64,000 nt of DNA from Rhizobium herbae (lineage in GTDB: Bacteria; Pseudomonadota; Alphaproteobacteria; Rhizobiales; Rhizobiaceae), in contig NZ_JAGGJV010000004.1 in the NCBI RefSeq assembly GCF_017873135.1, positions 310,001 to 374,000 on the forward strand, read 5' to 3'. Each line of letters starts with the position of its first letter. The first letter of the stretch is position 1. The notes under the pieces are model-generated. The model saw only the letters and a list, made by a program, of their open reading frames with translations. It was not told the origin of the DNA and made no database searches. Position numbers and translations under genes: made by a program. Below, piece by piece: positions 42,961 to 51,337 of the stretch.

Positions 42961-43800
42961 ATGAATGCAATCGGCAAGGCGCTCTGGTTCATCGAGAGCC
43001 ATTACGCCAGGGACATTTCGCTGGAGGAGATCGCGGAGACGGCCGGGCTTTCCCGCTATCACCTGTCGCGCGTCTTCGGCCTGGCAACAGGCTGCTCCAT
43101 CAGTGGTTATATCAGGGCACGACGCCTGAGCGCGGCGGCCCTGTCCCTTGCCGATGGCGCATCCAGCATCCTCGCAGTCGCCCTTGATGCGGGCTACAGC
43201 TCGCATGAAGCCTTCACCCGTGCCTTCCGCGATCATTTCGGCGTGACGCCGGAGGAGGTTCGCAACCGGGGGCACATTGGCGATCTCGAGCTCATGGAGC
43301 CCATCCGCATGAACACCGCACCCCTTCCCAAACTTGAAGAGCCCCGCTTTGAAACCGCACCTGCCATGCTGATGGCCGGGCTGCAGCAGACCTACAGCTA
43401 CGGCGGCAATGCCGGCATTCCCTCGTTATGGCAGCGGTTCAACGAGCATTTCGGCACTATTCCGGGCCAGGTCGGCAATGTTGCCTACGGCATCTGCACG
43501 CAGGAGGACGGTCAGGACAGCAGCTTCCAATATATGTCCGCCGCCAAGGTTCGCGACACCAGCGAATTGCCTGAAGGCTTCGAGAGCATGAAGCTTCCCG
43601 CCCAGACCTATGCGATCTTTGCCCATCGCGGCCATATCTCCGGCATCAGCGCCACATGCCACGTGATCTTTACCGAATGGCTTCCCAAATCCGGCTATAA
43701 GCACGCCGGACTTCCGGACCTGATGGAGCGCTATGACGACCGGTTCGATCCCCGGACGGGCATGGGGCTCACCGAAATCTGGATTCCAGTGAAGAGTTAA
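42961..43800 (+). CDS. AraC-family regulator with GyrI-like effector domain
   Basis: 279 residues. N-terminal double HTH: 'NAIGKALWFIESHYARDISLEEIAETAGLSRYHLSRVFGLATGCSISGYIRARRLSAAALSLADGASSILAVALDAGYSSHEAFTRAFRDHFGVTPEEVR'; C-terminal GyrI/BmrR-like ligand domain from about residue 120 ('ETAPAMLMAGLQQTYSYGGNAGIPSLWQRFNEHF...'). Rob/SoxS-like architecture, binding small hydrophobic compounds. It follows the TetR gene after 104 bp in the same direction; could be a second regulator for drug response, but this is inference. Confidence 0.93.
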   Translation: MNAIGKALWFIESHYARDISLEEIAETAGLSRYHLSRVFGLATGCSISGYIRARRLSAAALSLADGASSILAVALDAGYSSHEAFTRAFRDHFGVTPEEVRNRGHIGDLELMEPIRMNTAPLPKLEEPRFETAPAMLMAGLQQTYSYGGNAGIPSLWQRFNEHFGTIPGQVGNVAYGICTQEDGQDSSFQYMSAAKVRDTSELPEGFESMKLPAQTYAIFAHRGHISGISATCHVIFTEWLPKSGYKHAGLPDLMERYDDRFDPRTGMGLTEIWIPVKS

Positions 43801-43947
43801 CGGTATCAAAGGCTGCCTGATCCACCTGCAGCGCTTGTCATGGCGCAGATTCCGCATACATAGGGTAAGTCATTTTTCGCCCGCGCTGCCCATCGGCTGC
43901 GCGGGTTCCCTTATGTGCCCTTTGAATCGAGGAAGGAACTACCCCCG
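43801..43947 (+). promoter_or_regulatory. Structured leader region upstream of terC
   Basis: CCCGCGC and GCGCGGG (about 43882-43907, with inner GCC/GGC pairs) make a strong hairpin, and outer strands GCATACATAGGG and CCCTTATGTGC can pair around it. TerC genes often carry manganese (yybP-ykoY) riboswitches, but the core GGGGAGUAG is missing, so the class is unassigned. Confidence 0.35.
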
Positions 43948-44697
43948 ATGCAGGACATTACGCTCCTCATGCAAGATCCGACTGCCTGGATCGCCCTCAT
44001 CACGCTGATCGTGATGGAAGTCGTGCTTGGCATCGACAATCTCATTTTCATCTCGATCCTGACCAACAAGCTGCCGGAAGAAAACCGGGAAAAGGCACGC
44101 CGCATCGGCATCGGCCTGGCGCTGGTCATGCGGCTTGCGTTGCTCGGCACCGTTGCCTGGATCGTGCAGTTGACGACGCCCGTCTTCGAGGCGTTCGGCC
44201 ATGGCTTCTCCTGGAAGGACATGATCCTGATTGCCGGCGGCCTGTTCCTCGTCTGGAAGGCCACCAAGGAAATCCACCACAACGTCGACCCGGCCGACCA
44301 TGAAGAAGATTTCATTGCAAGCTCGGTGACCACCGGCTTTACCGCCGCCATCGGCCAGATCCTGCTGCTCGACCTGGTCTTTTCCGTCGACAGCATCATC
44401 ACCGCCGTCGGCATGACGCCGCACCTGCCGATCATGGTGGTTGCTGTCGTTGTCGCCGTGACCGTCATGCTGGTCGCCTCCGGCCCGCTCGCCCGCTTCA
44501 TCGAGAAGAACCCGACCATCGTCATGCTGGCACTCGGCTTCCTGCTGATGATCGGCACGACACTGATTGCCGAAGGCATGGGCATCCACGTGCCGAAGGG
44601 CTACGTCTATGCCGCCATGGCCTTCTCGGCATTGGTCGAAGTGCTCAACATGCTGTCGCGCCGCAAGCGGCAGCGGGACAAGGCTGCAAAGCACTAA
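43948..44697 (+). CDS. TerC-family integral membrane protein
   Basis: 249 residues, seven membrane helices expected. '[30 protein letters not shown]' and '[19 protein letters not shown]' are the twin acidic motifs (GxDN and SVDS) of TerC/Alx manganese exporters. Basic C-terminus '[13 protein letters not shown]'. It likely effluxes Mn2+ or loads metalloproteins at the membrane. ATG 43948 follows GGAAGGAA. Followed by a strong terminator. Confidence 0.93.
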   Translation: MQDITLLMQDPTAWIALITLIVMEVVLGIDNLIFISILTNKLPEENREKARRIGIGLALVMRLALLGTVAWIVQLTTPVFEAFGHGFSWKDMILIAGGLFLVWKATKEIHHNVDPADHEEDFIASSVTTGFTAAIGQILLLDLVFSVDSIITAVGMTPHLPIMVVAVVVAVTVMLVASGPLARFIEKNPTIVMLALGFLLMIGTTLIAEGMGIHVPKGYVYAAMAFSALVEVLNMLSRRKRQRDKAAKH

Positions 44698-44723
44698 CCA
44701 TACGTAGCATCAGAAATTGAAGC

Positions 44724-44752
44724 GGCCCGGGACAACAGTCCCGGGCCTTTTT
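44724..44752 (+). terminator. Intrinsic terminator of terC
   Basis: GGCCCGGGAC-AACA-GTCCCGGGCC followed by TTTTT; perfect 10-bp stem, 26 nt past the stop. Confidence 0.93.
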
Positions 44753-44932
44753 CATATCGATCGATGAGGATACGAAGCCGAAGGGGTAAGAAGCTCGCCT
44801 GCCTTTTCGTTGGCCGCGAAGAGAAACCGGAAAAATCTCCGCGTTCTCCATCTCCCTCGGGTCCGGTTGGCACGGTCCGCACTCCTCATTGGGAAAACGG
44901 ACCAGGCCCGCAATGGTTCCCGCCTATGCGGC

Positions 44933-45469
44933 CTACTTCTCGGCGATAGCCTTCAGGTTCTCCAGCCCCTGGGCAAAATCGCCACCGATCATCGTGTCCA
45001 TGTTGAAGAACAGACCCATGACCTTGGCAATGAGCGGGCTCGGTCCATCCATCGCCCAGGTGACCGCCGTGCCTTGTGTCGCCGGCGAAAACGTGAACGT
45101 GGCGACGTTATGCCCTTCGAACGGACGGACGAAATCGAGTTTGATCTGCACCTTCGAGGACGGCGTCGCTTCGGTGATCTCCATGCGTCCGGCGCCAACA
45201 TTGTTGTTGCCGTCCCAGCTGTAGACGGCACCCCGGCCGCTTGTCGCGCCATCGAACGTGCGCTTCATGGCCGGATCCTTCTTTTCATAAGGCGACCAGG
45301 ACTGCCACTGGTTGAAGTCATTGATCAGCGGGAAGATCTTTTCCGGCGGCGCATTGATGGTCGCGCTGCGTTCGACATGGAACGTATCTGGCTTGCTCGA
45401 TGCGAACACGACGACGGCGAGCAGCAGCACAACGATGACGGCGAGGATGATCAGCAGAATTTTCAACAT
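44933..45469 (-). CDS. Membrane-anchored SRPBCC protein
   Basis: 178 residues. N-terminal TM 'MLKILLIILAVIVVLLLAVVVFASSKP', then an SRPBCC/polyketide-cyclase-like domain 'FHVERSATINAPPEKIFPLINDFNQWQSWSPYEKKDPAMKRTFDG' to 'GGDFAQGLENLKAIAEK'. ATG 45469 begins the hydrophobic segment; the frame is open further upstream but only into non-coding-looking sequence. It is the third gene of the second ArsR operon and, unlike the other SRPBCC proteins here, it is tethered to the membrane, with the ligand domain outside the cytoplasm. Confidence 0.9.
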   Translation of the reverse strand: MLKILLIILAVIVVLLLAVVVFASSKPDTFHVERSATINAPPEKIFPLINDFNQWQSWSPYEKKDPAMKRTFDGATSGRGAVYSWDGNNNVGAGRMEITEATPSSKVQIKLDFVRPFEGHNVATFTFSPATQGTAVTWAMDGPSPLIAKVMGLFFNMDTMIGGDFAQGLENLKAIAEK

Positions 45470-45551
45470 ATTCGGGTTCCTGTTGAGTATTGAAATAGGC
45501 TCCCCTGAAGAGCCGTGCGCGCGATTCTGGGGAATATCGGGTGGAGAGGGT

Positions 45552-46040
45552 TCAGGCGGCGGTGACAGTGGCGATGACGGCTGCAAGCTTTTCGAGGCTC
45601 TGGCTCCAGCCTTCTTCCATGCCATCGAGAGCGGGCAGCACGGCTTCGGTTGCCCTGAGCACCTGCGCATGCAGGGTCACCTGGGTCTTGCCGTCTTTCT
45701 CTGTGAACGTCACCGTATTGAGCGCTTCGAGCATGGGGACGCCATCTTCGCCGTCATAGGTACTGGTAAAGACAAGGCGCTCGTTTTCGACGATCTCCTT
45801 GAAGGTGCCGTTCGACGGATACATCTGCCCGTCAGGGCCTTTCATATGGATGCGAATAACGCCGCCGGGCCTGAGATCGACCTCGCAGACCGGATTGGTA
45901 AAGTGGTGCGGCCCCCACCACTGAGCCAGATGATACGGGTCGGTCCAGACCTTGTAGACCAGCGCAGCCGGAGCGTTGAACGTCCGGGTCAAGACGAGGT
46001 TGGCCTTGTCGGCCGGCACGAATTCAGCTCTTGCGGTCAT
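45552..46040 (-). CDS. SRPBCC/AHSA1-family protein
   Basis: 162 residues. 'LVLTRTFNAPAALVYKVWTDPYHLAQWWGPHHFTNPVCEVDLRPGGVIRIHMKGPDGQMYPSNGTFKEIVENERLVFTSTY' is a standard AHSA1 sequence (WWGP motif). ATG 46040 fits GGGAG at 6 nt spacing and overlaps the ArsR 3' end by 17 bp. Coupled to the ArsR gene; ligand unknown. Confidence 0.93.
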   Translation of the reverse strand: MTARAEFVPADKANLVLTRTFNAPAALVYKVWTDPYHLAQWWGPHHFTNPVCEVDLRPGGVIRIHMKGPDGQMYPSNGTFKEIVENERLVFTSTYDGEDGVPMLEALNTVTFTEKDGKTQVTLHAQVLRATEAVLPALDGMEEGWSQSLEKLAAVIATVTAA

Positions 46041-46371
46041 TCTCATCTCCCTTTTGAAGTTTTTGCAGGTAGAGATCGAGCCTGTCGAAACTCTCCTCCC
46101 AAAATTGCCGGTAGTTATCGAGCCAGGCATTGATATCCTTCAGCGGCCCGGCTTCCAGTTTGCAGGGGCGCCACTGCGCCTCCCGTCCACGGCTGATCAG
46201 GCCGGCTTTTTCCAGCACCTTCAGATGCTTGGAAACGGCCGGCAGGCTCATGGCGAAAGGCTCAGCCAATTCGTTGACCGACGCCTCGCCCGATGCCAGC
46301 CGCGCCAGGATTGCTCTCCGCGTCGGGTCGGCGAGCGCCGACAGGGTAATGCTGAGGCGATCCTGAGTCAT
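46024..46371 (-). CDS. ArsR-family regulator of the second AHSA1 operon
   Basis: 115 residues. 'LSITLSALADPTRRAILARLASGEASVNELAEPFAMSLPAVSKHLKVLEKAGLISRGREAQWRPCKLEAGPLKDINAWLDNYRQFWEESFDRLDLYLQKLQ' is the non-metal ArsR subgroup linked to SRPBCC genes. A long dyad lies just before its start (46377-46410). Same operon plan as the ArsR set at 32.1 kb, but only distantly similar in sequence. Confidence 0.94.
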   Translation of the reverse strand: MTQDRLSITLSALADPTRRAILARLASGEASVNELAEPFAMSLPAVSKHLKVLEKAGLISRGREAQWRPCKLEAGPLKDINAWLDNYRQFWEESFDRLDLYLQKLQKGDENDRKS

Positions 46372-46376
46372 GACTA

Positions 46377-46410
46377 TTAAACCAAATAGTTAATTAACTT
46401 GTCGGTTAAA
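46377..46410. promoter_or_regulatory. Extended dyad before the second ArsR gene
   Basis: Core AGTTAATTAACT (46388-46399) is palindromic, flanked symmetrically by TTAAACC and GGTTAAA (46377-46383, 46404-46410). Likely ArsR operator, 6 bp before the start codon. Confidence 0.65.
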
Positions 46411-46652
46411 TATAAGGCAACAGAGATTTTGTCAACTGCCTTTTGAAGCGCTGCCACCGCCTATCACAGCGCAGTTTTCCTTGACGCGCCCTTTTGAATA
46501 TGGTCTCACGCCAGCCATATGGAATTTCCGGTATTTTCCGCCGTTTCAGGCATCGATCGGGCACTTCCTTCCCTTAAAAGCATGCGCCTTCGCGTCCGGA
46601 TATCCCTCTCCCGGCAGGAAGGCCGAAAGCACGTAAAGCACGGGCCAGGATC

Positions 46653-48107
46653 ATGACAGACAGACCAGTCCGGGTGCGCATCGCACCTTCTCCCACCGGC
46701 GAGCCCCATGTCGGCACCGCCTACATCGCGTTGTTCAATTATCTCTTCGCGCAGAAAATGGGTGGCGAGTTCATCCTGCGCATCGAGGATACCGATGCGA
46801 CCCGCTCGACGCCCGAGTTCGAAACGAAGGTTCTCGACGCGCTGAAATGGTGCGGCCTGAAATGGTCGGAAGGCCCGGATATCGGCGGCCCCTACGGCCC
46901 CTATCGCCAGAGCGACCGCAAGGACACCTACCTCCCTTTCGTCGAGAAGATCGTTTCCAACGGCCACGGCTTTCGCTGCTTCTGCTCGCCCGAGCGGCTG
47001 GCCGAAATGCGCGAAGCCCAGCGCGCCGCCGGCAAGCCGCCAAAGTATGACGGCCGCTGCCTGACGCTTTCGGCGGAGGAAGTCACGACGCGGATGGCTG
47101 CCGGCGAACCAACCGTCGTGCGCATGAAGATTCCGACCGAAGGCTCCTGCAAGTTCGTCGACGGCGTCTATGGCGAAGTCGATATCCCGTGGGATGCGGT
47201 CGACATGCAAGTTCTGCTCAAGGCCGACGGCATGCCGACCTATCACATGGCCAATGTCGTCGACGACCATCTGATGAAGATCACCCATGTGGCGCGGGGC
47301 GAGGAATGGCTGTCCTCGGTGCCCAAGCACATCCTGATCTACCAGTATCTCGGTCTCGAGCCGCCGGTGTTCATGCATCTGTCGCTGATGCGCAATGCCG
47401 ACAAGTCGAAACTGTCAAAGCGCAAGAACCCGACCTCGATCTCGTATTACACCGCGCTCGGCTACCTGCCGGAAGCACTGATGAACTTCCTCGGCCTGTT
47501 CTTCGTGCAGATTGCCGAAGGCGAGGAAATGCTGACCATGAATCAGCTGGCGGAAAAATTCGATCCGGCCAATCTTTCCAAGGCAGGCGCGATCTTCGAT
47601 ATCCAGAAGCTAGACTGGCTGAACGGCCGCTGGCTGCGCGAAGGCCTGACCGAAGACGAATTTGCTGCCCGCGTGCTTGCCTGGGCGATGGAAAACGACC
47701 GCATCAAGCAGGGGCTCAAGCTCTCGCAGTCGCGCATTTCCAAGCTCGGCGAACTGCCGGATCTGGCAGGCTTCCTGTTCAAATCCGATCTCGCGCTTGA
47801 CGCCTCATCCTTCGCCAAGGTCAAGTCGACACCGGAGGAACTGGTCGAGATTTTCAACACAGTTCAGCCGGATTTGGAAAAGATCCTCGAATGGAACGTC
47901 GAGTCGATCGAAGCCGAGCTTCGCGCCATCGCCGACCGCATGGGCAAGAAGCTGAAGGTCATCGTGGCGCCGCTGTTTGTCGCCGTCTCCGGCTCGACCC
48001 GCTCGCTGCCGCTGTTTGACTCGATGGCGATCCTCGGCCGCTCGGTCGTGCGCCAGCGCCTGAAGGTGGCCGGCCAGGTTGCTGCGTCGATGGCTGGCTC
48101 GAAATAG
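46653..48107 (+). CDS. gltX: Glutamyl-tRNA synthetase
   Basis: 484 residues. Class I signatures: HIGH-type 'IAPSPTGEPHVGTAYIALFNYLFAQ', 'EFILRIEDTDATRS', the KMSKS-type loop 'KLSKRK', and a Cys cluster 'RCFCSPERLAEMR...YDGRC'. It attaches Glu to tRNA-Glu; alphaproteobacteria lack GlnRS in most cases, so the enzyme would also mischarge tRNA-Gln for GatCAB. Followed after 216 bp by lysS, with a large inverted repeat in the gap. Confidence 0.96.
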   Translation: MTDRPVRVRIAPSPTGEPHVGTAYIALFNYLFAQKMGGEFILRIEDTDATRSTPEFETKVLDALKWCGLKWSEGPDIGGPYGPYRQSDRKDTYLPFVEKIVSNGHGFRCFCSPERLAEMREAQRAAGKPPKYDGRCLTLSAEEVTTRMAAGEPTVVRMKIPTEGSCKFVDGVYGEVDIPWDAVDMQVLLKADGMPTYHMANVVDDHLMKITHVARGEEWLSSVPKHILIYQYLGLEPPVFMHLSLMRNADKSKLSKRKNPTSISYYTALGYLPEALMNFLGLFFVQIAEGEEMLTMNQLAEKFDPANLSKAGAIFDIQKLDWLNGRWLREGLTEDEFAARVLAWAMENDRIKQGLKLSQSRISKLGELPDLAGFLFKSDLALDASSFAKVKSTPEELVEIFNTVQPDLEKILEWNVESIEAELRAIADRMGKKLKVIVAPLFVAVSGSTRSLPLFDSMAILGRSVVRQRLKVAGQVAASMAGSK

Positions 48108-48164
48108 AAGGTCGCCGTTTTCGAACGGCAGGACACGCAGGACTTGATGGAGCATACCTCTTTC

Positions 48165-48295
48165 CTCCGTCATTCCTGTGCTTGTCACAGGAATCCAGCC
48201 ACGGTGCGTCTGCGCCGTGAATGAACATCAAGGGTCTCCCGCGCCCAAAGACTTGGGCGCACTGGATTCCTGTGACAAGCACAGGAATGACGGAG
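48165..48295. repeat. Large inverted repeat with 34-bp arms between gltX and lysS
   Basis: Arms at 48165-48198 and 48262-48295 are perfect reverse complements (core CATTCCTGTGCTTGTCACAG). The 63-nt interior folds further (CACGG/CCGTG and GCGCCCA/TGGGCGC). It looks like a dispersed rhizobial palindromic element; the motif 'CATTCCTGTGCTTGTCACAG' is familiar from this group. Confidence 0.85.
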
Positions 48296-48323
48296 ACCGG
48301 GAACCGTGAGACGGAACTGAACC

Positions 48324-49820
48324 ATGTCTGACAACAAGACCGAAATCGCCCTCTCCTCCGACGTCACCGAAGTGCGCGCGCAAAAGCTGAAGATGCTGCG
48401 CGAAAAGATCGGCGACGTCTATCCGGCACATTTCCACCGCACCATCACCAATGCGGAACTGGCCAGCAAATATGAGAACCTGGAAGCGGACGTGGTGACG
48501 GACGATGTCGTCACCGTCGCAGGCAGAGTCTACTCGTCGCGCAACTCCGGCATGTTCATGGATATCCATGACGCCGGCGGCAAGATCCAAATCTTTTCCC
48601 ACAAGGACACGACCCCGGAAGAGGCAAGAAACCTTTTGCCGCTGATCGATCTCGGCGACATCATCGGCGTCACCGGTGTTGTCCGGCGCACCAAGCGCGG
48701 CGAGCTGTCGATCAATGCGCAGGAAATCACCATGCTCACCAAGTCGCTGCTGCCGATGCCCGAGAAGTGGCATGGCCTCTCCGACATCGAGCAGCGCTAT
48801 CGCAAGCGCCATCTCGACATCATGACCAACGAGGACTCCAAGCTCCGCTTCCAGCAGCGTTCGAAGATCGTCTCCGGCATCCGCCGCTTCATGGAAGACG
48901 ATGGCTTCATGGAAGTCGAAACGCCGATGCTGCATTCGGTCTATGGTGGCGCAACCGCCGAACCCTTCAAGACGCATCACAACACGCTGAAGCTCGACAT
49001 GTACCTGCGCATCGCGCCGGAACTGTTTTTGAAGCGCACGCTGGTGTCGGGCCTGACCGACAAGGTGTTCGAGATCAACCGCAACTTCCGCAACGAAGGC
49101 GTCTCCACCCGGCACAATCCCGAATTCACCATGATGGAATGCTACTGGGCCTATGCCGACTATGAGGACATCATGGACCTCGTCGAACGGCTCTTTACCA
49201 AGCTGGCGATGAGCATTCACGGCACCACCGAATTCATGTTCGGCGACAAGGAAATCTCCTTCAAGGGCCCGTTCAAGCGCGTGCCCATGCCGGACGCCGT
49301 CAAGGAAGCCACCGGCATCGACTTCCTGGCGATGAAAACCGACGAGGAAGCCCGCACCGCCGCCAAGGCTGCCGGCTTCGAGGTCGAGAAGGACTGGACC
49401 TGGGGCGAATGCCTTGCGTTCATCTTCGAGGAAAAGGTCGAGGGCACGCTGATCCAGCCGAGCCATGTCACGCATTTCCCGAAGGACATCTCGCCCTTTG
49501 CCAAGGAAGTGCCCGGCGAACCACGCCTGGTCGAGCGTTTCGAGACCTATTGCAACGCCTGGGAACTGGGCAACGCCTTCTCGGAACTCAACGATCCGGA
49601 AGAGCAGCGCAAGCGCATGGTCGAGCAGCTGGAGCAGGCCCATGCCCGCGGCGAAAAAGACAAGCAGCTCGACGACGAATTCCTTGACGCCATCGACCAG
49701 GGCATGCCGCCCGCCGGGGGCTTAGGCATCGGCGTCGACCGCCTGATCATGCTTCTGACCAACGCGCCGTCGATTCGCGACATCATCCTCTTCCCGGCCC
49801 GCCGCAACAAGGCGGACTGA
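48324..49820 (+). CDS. lysS: Lysyl-tRNA synthetase, class II
   Basis: 498 residues. N-terminal OB-fold anticodon domain ('[29 protein letters not shown]'), class II motif 2 '[23 protein letters not shown]' and motif 3 '[26 protein letters not shown]'. Usual class II LysRS length. Rhizobiales may have class I LysRS instead or as well, so the presence of the class II form is informative. Transcription may start within or after the inverted repeat. Confidence 0.95.
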   Translation: MSDNKTEIALSSDVTEVRAQKLKMLREKIGDVYPAHFHRTITNAELASKYENLEADVVTDDVVTVAGRVYSSRNSGMFMDIHDAGGKIQIFSHKDTTPEEARNLLPLIDLGDIIGVTGVVRRTKRGELSINAQEITMLTKSLLPMPEKWHGLSDIEQRYRKRHLDIMTNEDSKLRFQQRSKIVSGIRRFMEDDGFMEVETPMLHSVYGGATAEPFKTHHNTLKLDMYLRIAPELFLKRTLVSGLTDKVFEINRNFRNEGVSTRHNPEFTMMECYWAYADYEDIMDLVERLFTKLAMSIHGTTEFMFGDKEISFKGPFKRVPMPDAVKEATGIDFLAMKTDEEARTAAKAAGFEVEKDWTWGECLAFIFEEKVEGTLIQPSHVTHFPKDISPFAKEVPGEPRLVERFETYCNAWELGNAFSELNDPEEQRKRMVEQLEQAHARGEKDKQLDDEFLDAIDQGMPPAGGLGIGVDRLIMLLTNAPSIRDIILFPARRNKAD

Positions 49821-49840
49821 GACTTCCGGCCTGCATCATG

Positions 49841-49873
49841 AACGCGCCAAACCTTTCGGGGACTGGCGCGTTC
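49841..49873 (+). terminator. Hairpin downstream of lysS
   Basis: GAACGCGCCA and TGGCGCGTTC make a perfect 10-bp stem with a 13-nt loop, 20 nt past the lysS stop. No U-tract. Confidence 0.5.
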
Positions 49874-49941
49874 GACCCGGCAGATGGAACTTTTCCCGAT
49901 CCTGCGCGTCAATCCCCGCAGAATCCAAAAAGGAACCTTCC

Positions 49942-50115
49942 ATGCTGAAATGGGCGCTTATCTTCCTGGTCATCTCGCTGATTACAGGTTTTCTCGGTTT
50001 TTCCGGCGTTTCGGCCGCAACCGCGACGATCGCGCGCGTGCTGTTCGCAATCGCCCTGATCGTCTTCCTGATCTTCGTGGTGCTTGCCTTCATGGCCGGC
50101 AGCGCTGTCATCTGA
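49942..50115 (+). CDS. DUF1328 small membrane protein (YtjA-like)
   Basis: 57 residues: '[53 protein letters not shown]'. Two membrane helices, identical in layout to the stress-associated DUF1328/YtjA family. Ribosome site AAGGAA upstream. Role in Enterobacteria is unknown; expression often rises in stationary phase. Confidence 0.88.
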   Translation: MLKWALIFLVISLITGFLGFSGVSAATATIARVLFAIALIVFLIFVVLAFMAGSAVI

Positions 50116-50190
50116 CGCGAACGGGATCAACGGGACAGATGGCGGGCTGCCAGTCCCGCCACCATCTCCGTGATGACCTTGCAGTACCGG

Positions 50191-51171
50191 CTAATGACCG
50201 GTGTCTTCGCCGGCAGGCTGATCAGTCGCTTGATCGACAGCGACATCGGCCGCCGGCGTTTCCTTGTCGCCCAGAACCATCGCGATCATGGAACCAAGAA
50301 AACCCTTTGGTTCGGCCTTGACGTGTTCCGGAGCAACCGCCTCGCCGTGATCAGGAGAGACAGCGTCTTCGCCGTGCGCCGCAGGAGTTGCCTCATCGCC
50401 ATGTTCGGATGCAACCGCTTCTTCGCCGTGCGCACCGGCTTCCGATCCGGCAGCACCAGCGATTGCGGCTGCGGCGGCAGCAACCGGGTCGAAGCAATCG
50501 GACTTGTCGTCCATCGCCATCATCGTGTTCTTGATATCGTCGGTGGAAAGAGCGACTTCGCGACCATAGAACAAGCCGACCGTATTCGCCTTGCTTTCGT
50601 TGTAGCGCGCGACGAAAGGCGTCGTCATCCCCGACAATTTGCTCGGGTCGGGCGCGAAAAGTACCTCGGCACCGATGGCCGGGCCTCGCCGTTCGGCACG
50701 ATCCAGGGGGCCGGCGGCGTCTAGAACGACAACCTGATAGAGATCGGCCTTTTCTTCCTTGGCGAGCAGGCCGGTGATGCGCAATGCCGTACGGACACGA
50801 TCGACGCCCGAGGCCGATTCCGTGCTGACATATTTGCGAATCCAGCGCTGTCCGTTGCGGCGCATTTTCAGCGTTTCAATGGTGGTGCAGGCAAGACCCG
50901 AGAGCGAAGGCGCATCCGGCTCGCCCGCGCCGAGAAAAGCATCCTTGACGGAATAAACGGCGAAAGCGCCGGAGGCGCCGGACAGCACGAGGACGCCGGC
51001 GATGAAGAACATCACCTTCCGGGGCAGGCGTATCTTTTTAAAGACCGACTTCACGCGCGCTGCTCCGTCATCAGCTTCAACTCCATGGTCTTTCACCGGA
51101 ATGCCGCGCATCGGGTCGGATGCGCGGCTCGCCCCATATTCTGATTGAGCTTCCAACCCTACCTTGGCCAC
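50191..51171 (-). CDS. Single-TM protein with C-terminal nonapeptide His repeat
   Basis: 326 residues from GTG 51171 (an ATG at 51111 is an alternative; neither has a clear ribosome site). TM at about 52-75 ('VMFFIAGVLVLSGASGAFAVYSVKD') after a basic cytoplasmic segment, then a periplasmic domain containing 'CTTIETLKMRRNGQRWIRKYVSTESASGVDRVRTALRITG' and 'ALSTDDIKNTMMAMDDKSDCFDPV'. Residues 248-283 contain four 9-residue repeats beginning His-Gly-Glu/Asp (H248, H257, H266, H275, then H283). Such His/acidic tails can bind metal ions. I recognise no family; likely restricted to Rhizobiales. Confidence 0.75.
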   Translation of the reverse strand: MAKVGLEAQSEYGASRASDPMRGIPVKDHGVEADDGAARVKSVFKKIRLPRKVMFFIAGVLVLSGASGAFAVYSVKDAFLGAGEPDAPSLSGLACTTIETLKMRRNGQRWIRKYVSTESASGVDRVRTALRITGLLAKEEKADLYQVVVLDAAGPLDRAERRGPAIGAEVLFAPDPSKLSGMTTPFVARYNESKANTVGLFYGREVALSTDDIKNTMMAMDDKSDCFDPVAAAAAAIAGAAGSEAGAHGEEAVASEHGDEATPAAHGEDAVSPDHGEAVAPEHVKAEPKGFLGSMIAMVLGDKETPAADVAVDQATDQPAGEDTGH

Positions 51172-51337
51172 GTTTCGGAAAGTTTAAGCGTTCAAGGAGT
51201 TTCGTATCGCTAACGGGCGGATTTGCTTTGTTTTCGCACATTGCTCAAACTCGCCTGCAAAATCGGTTGCTCTTGGCCGCCGCCCCGCTAAAACCGGTGT
51301 TCGCATCTCCGGTCGGCACAAGGATATCTCCAGCATC

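Noticed and set aside
43801..43947. yybP-ykoY manganese riboswitch before terC
   Set aside because: The conserved GGGGAGUAG core could not be found; described only as an unassigned structured leader.
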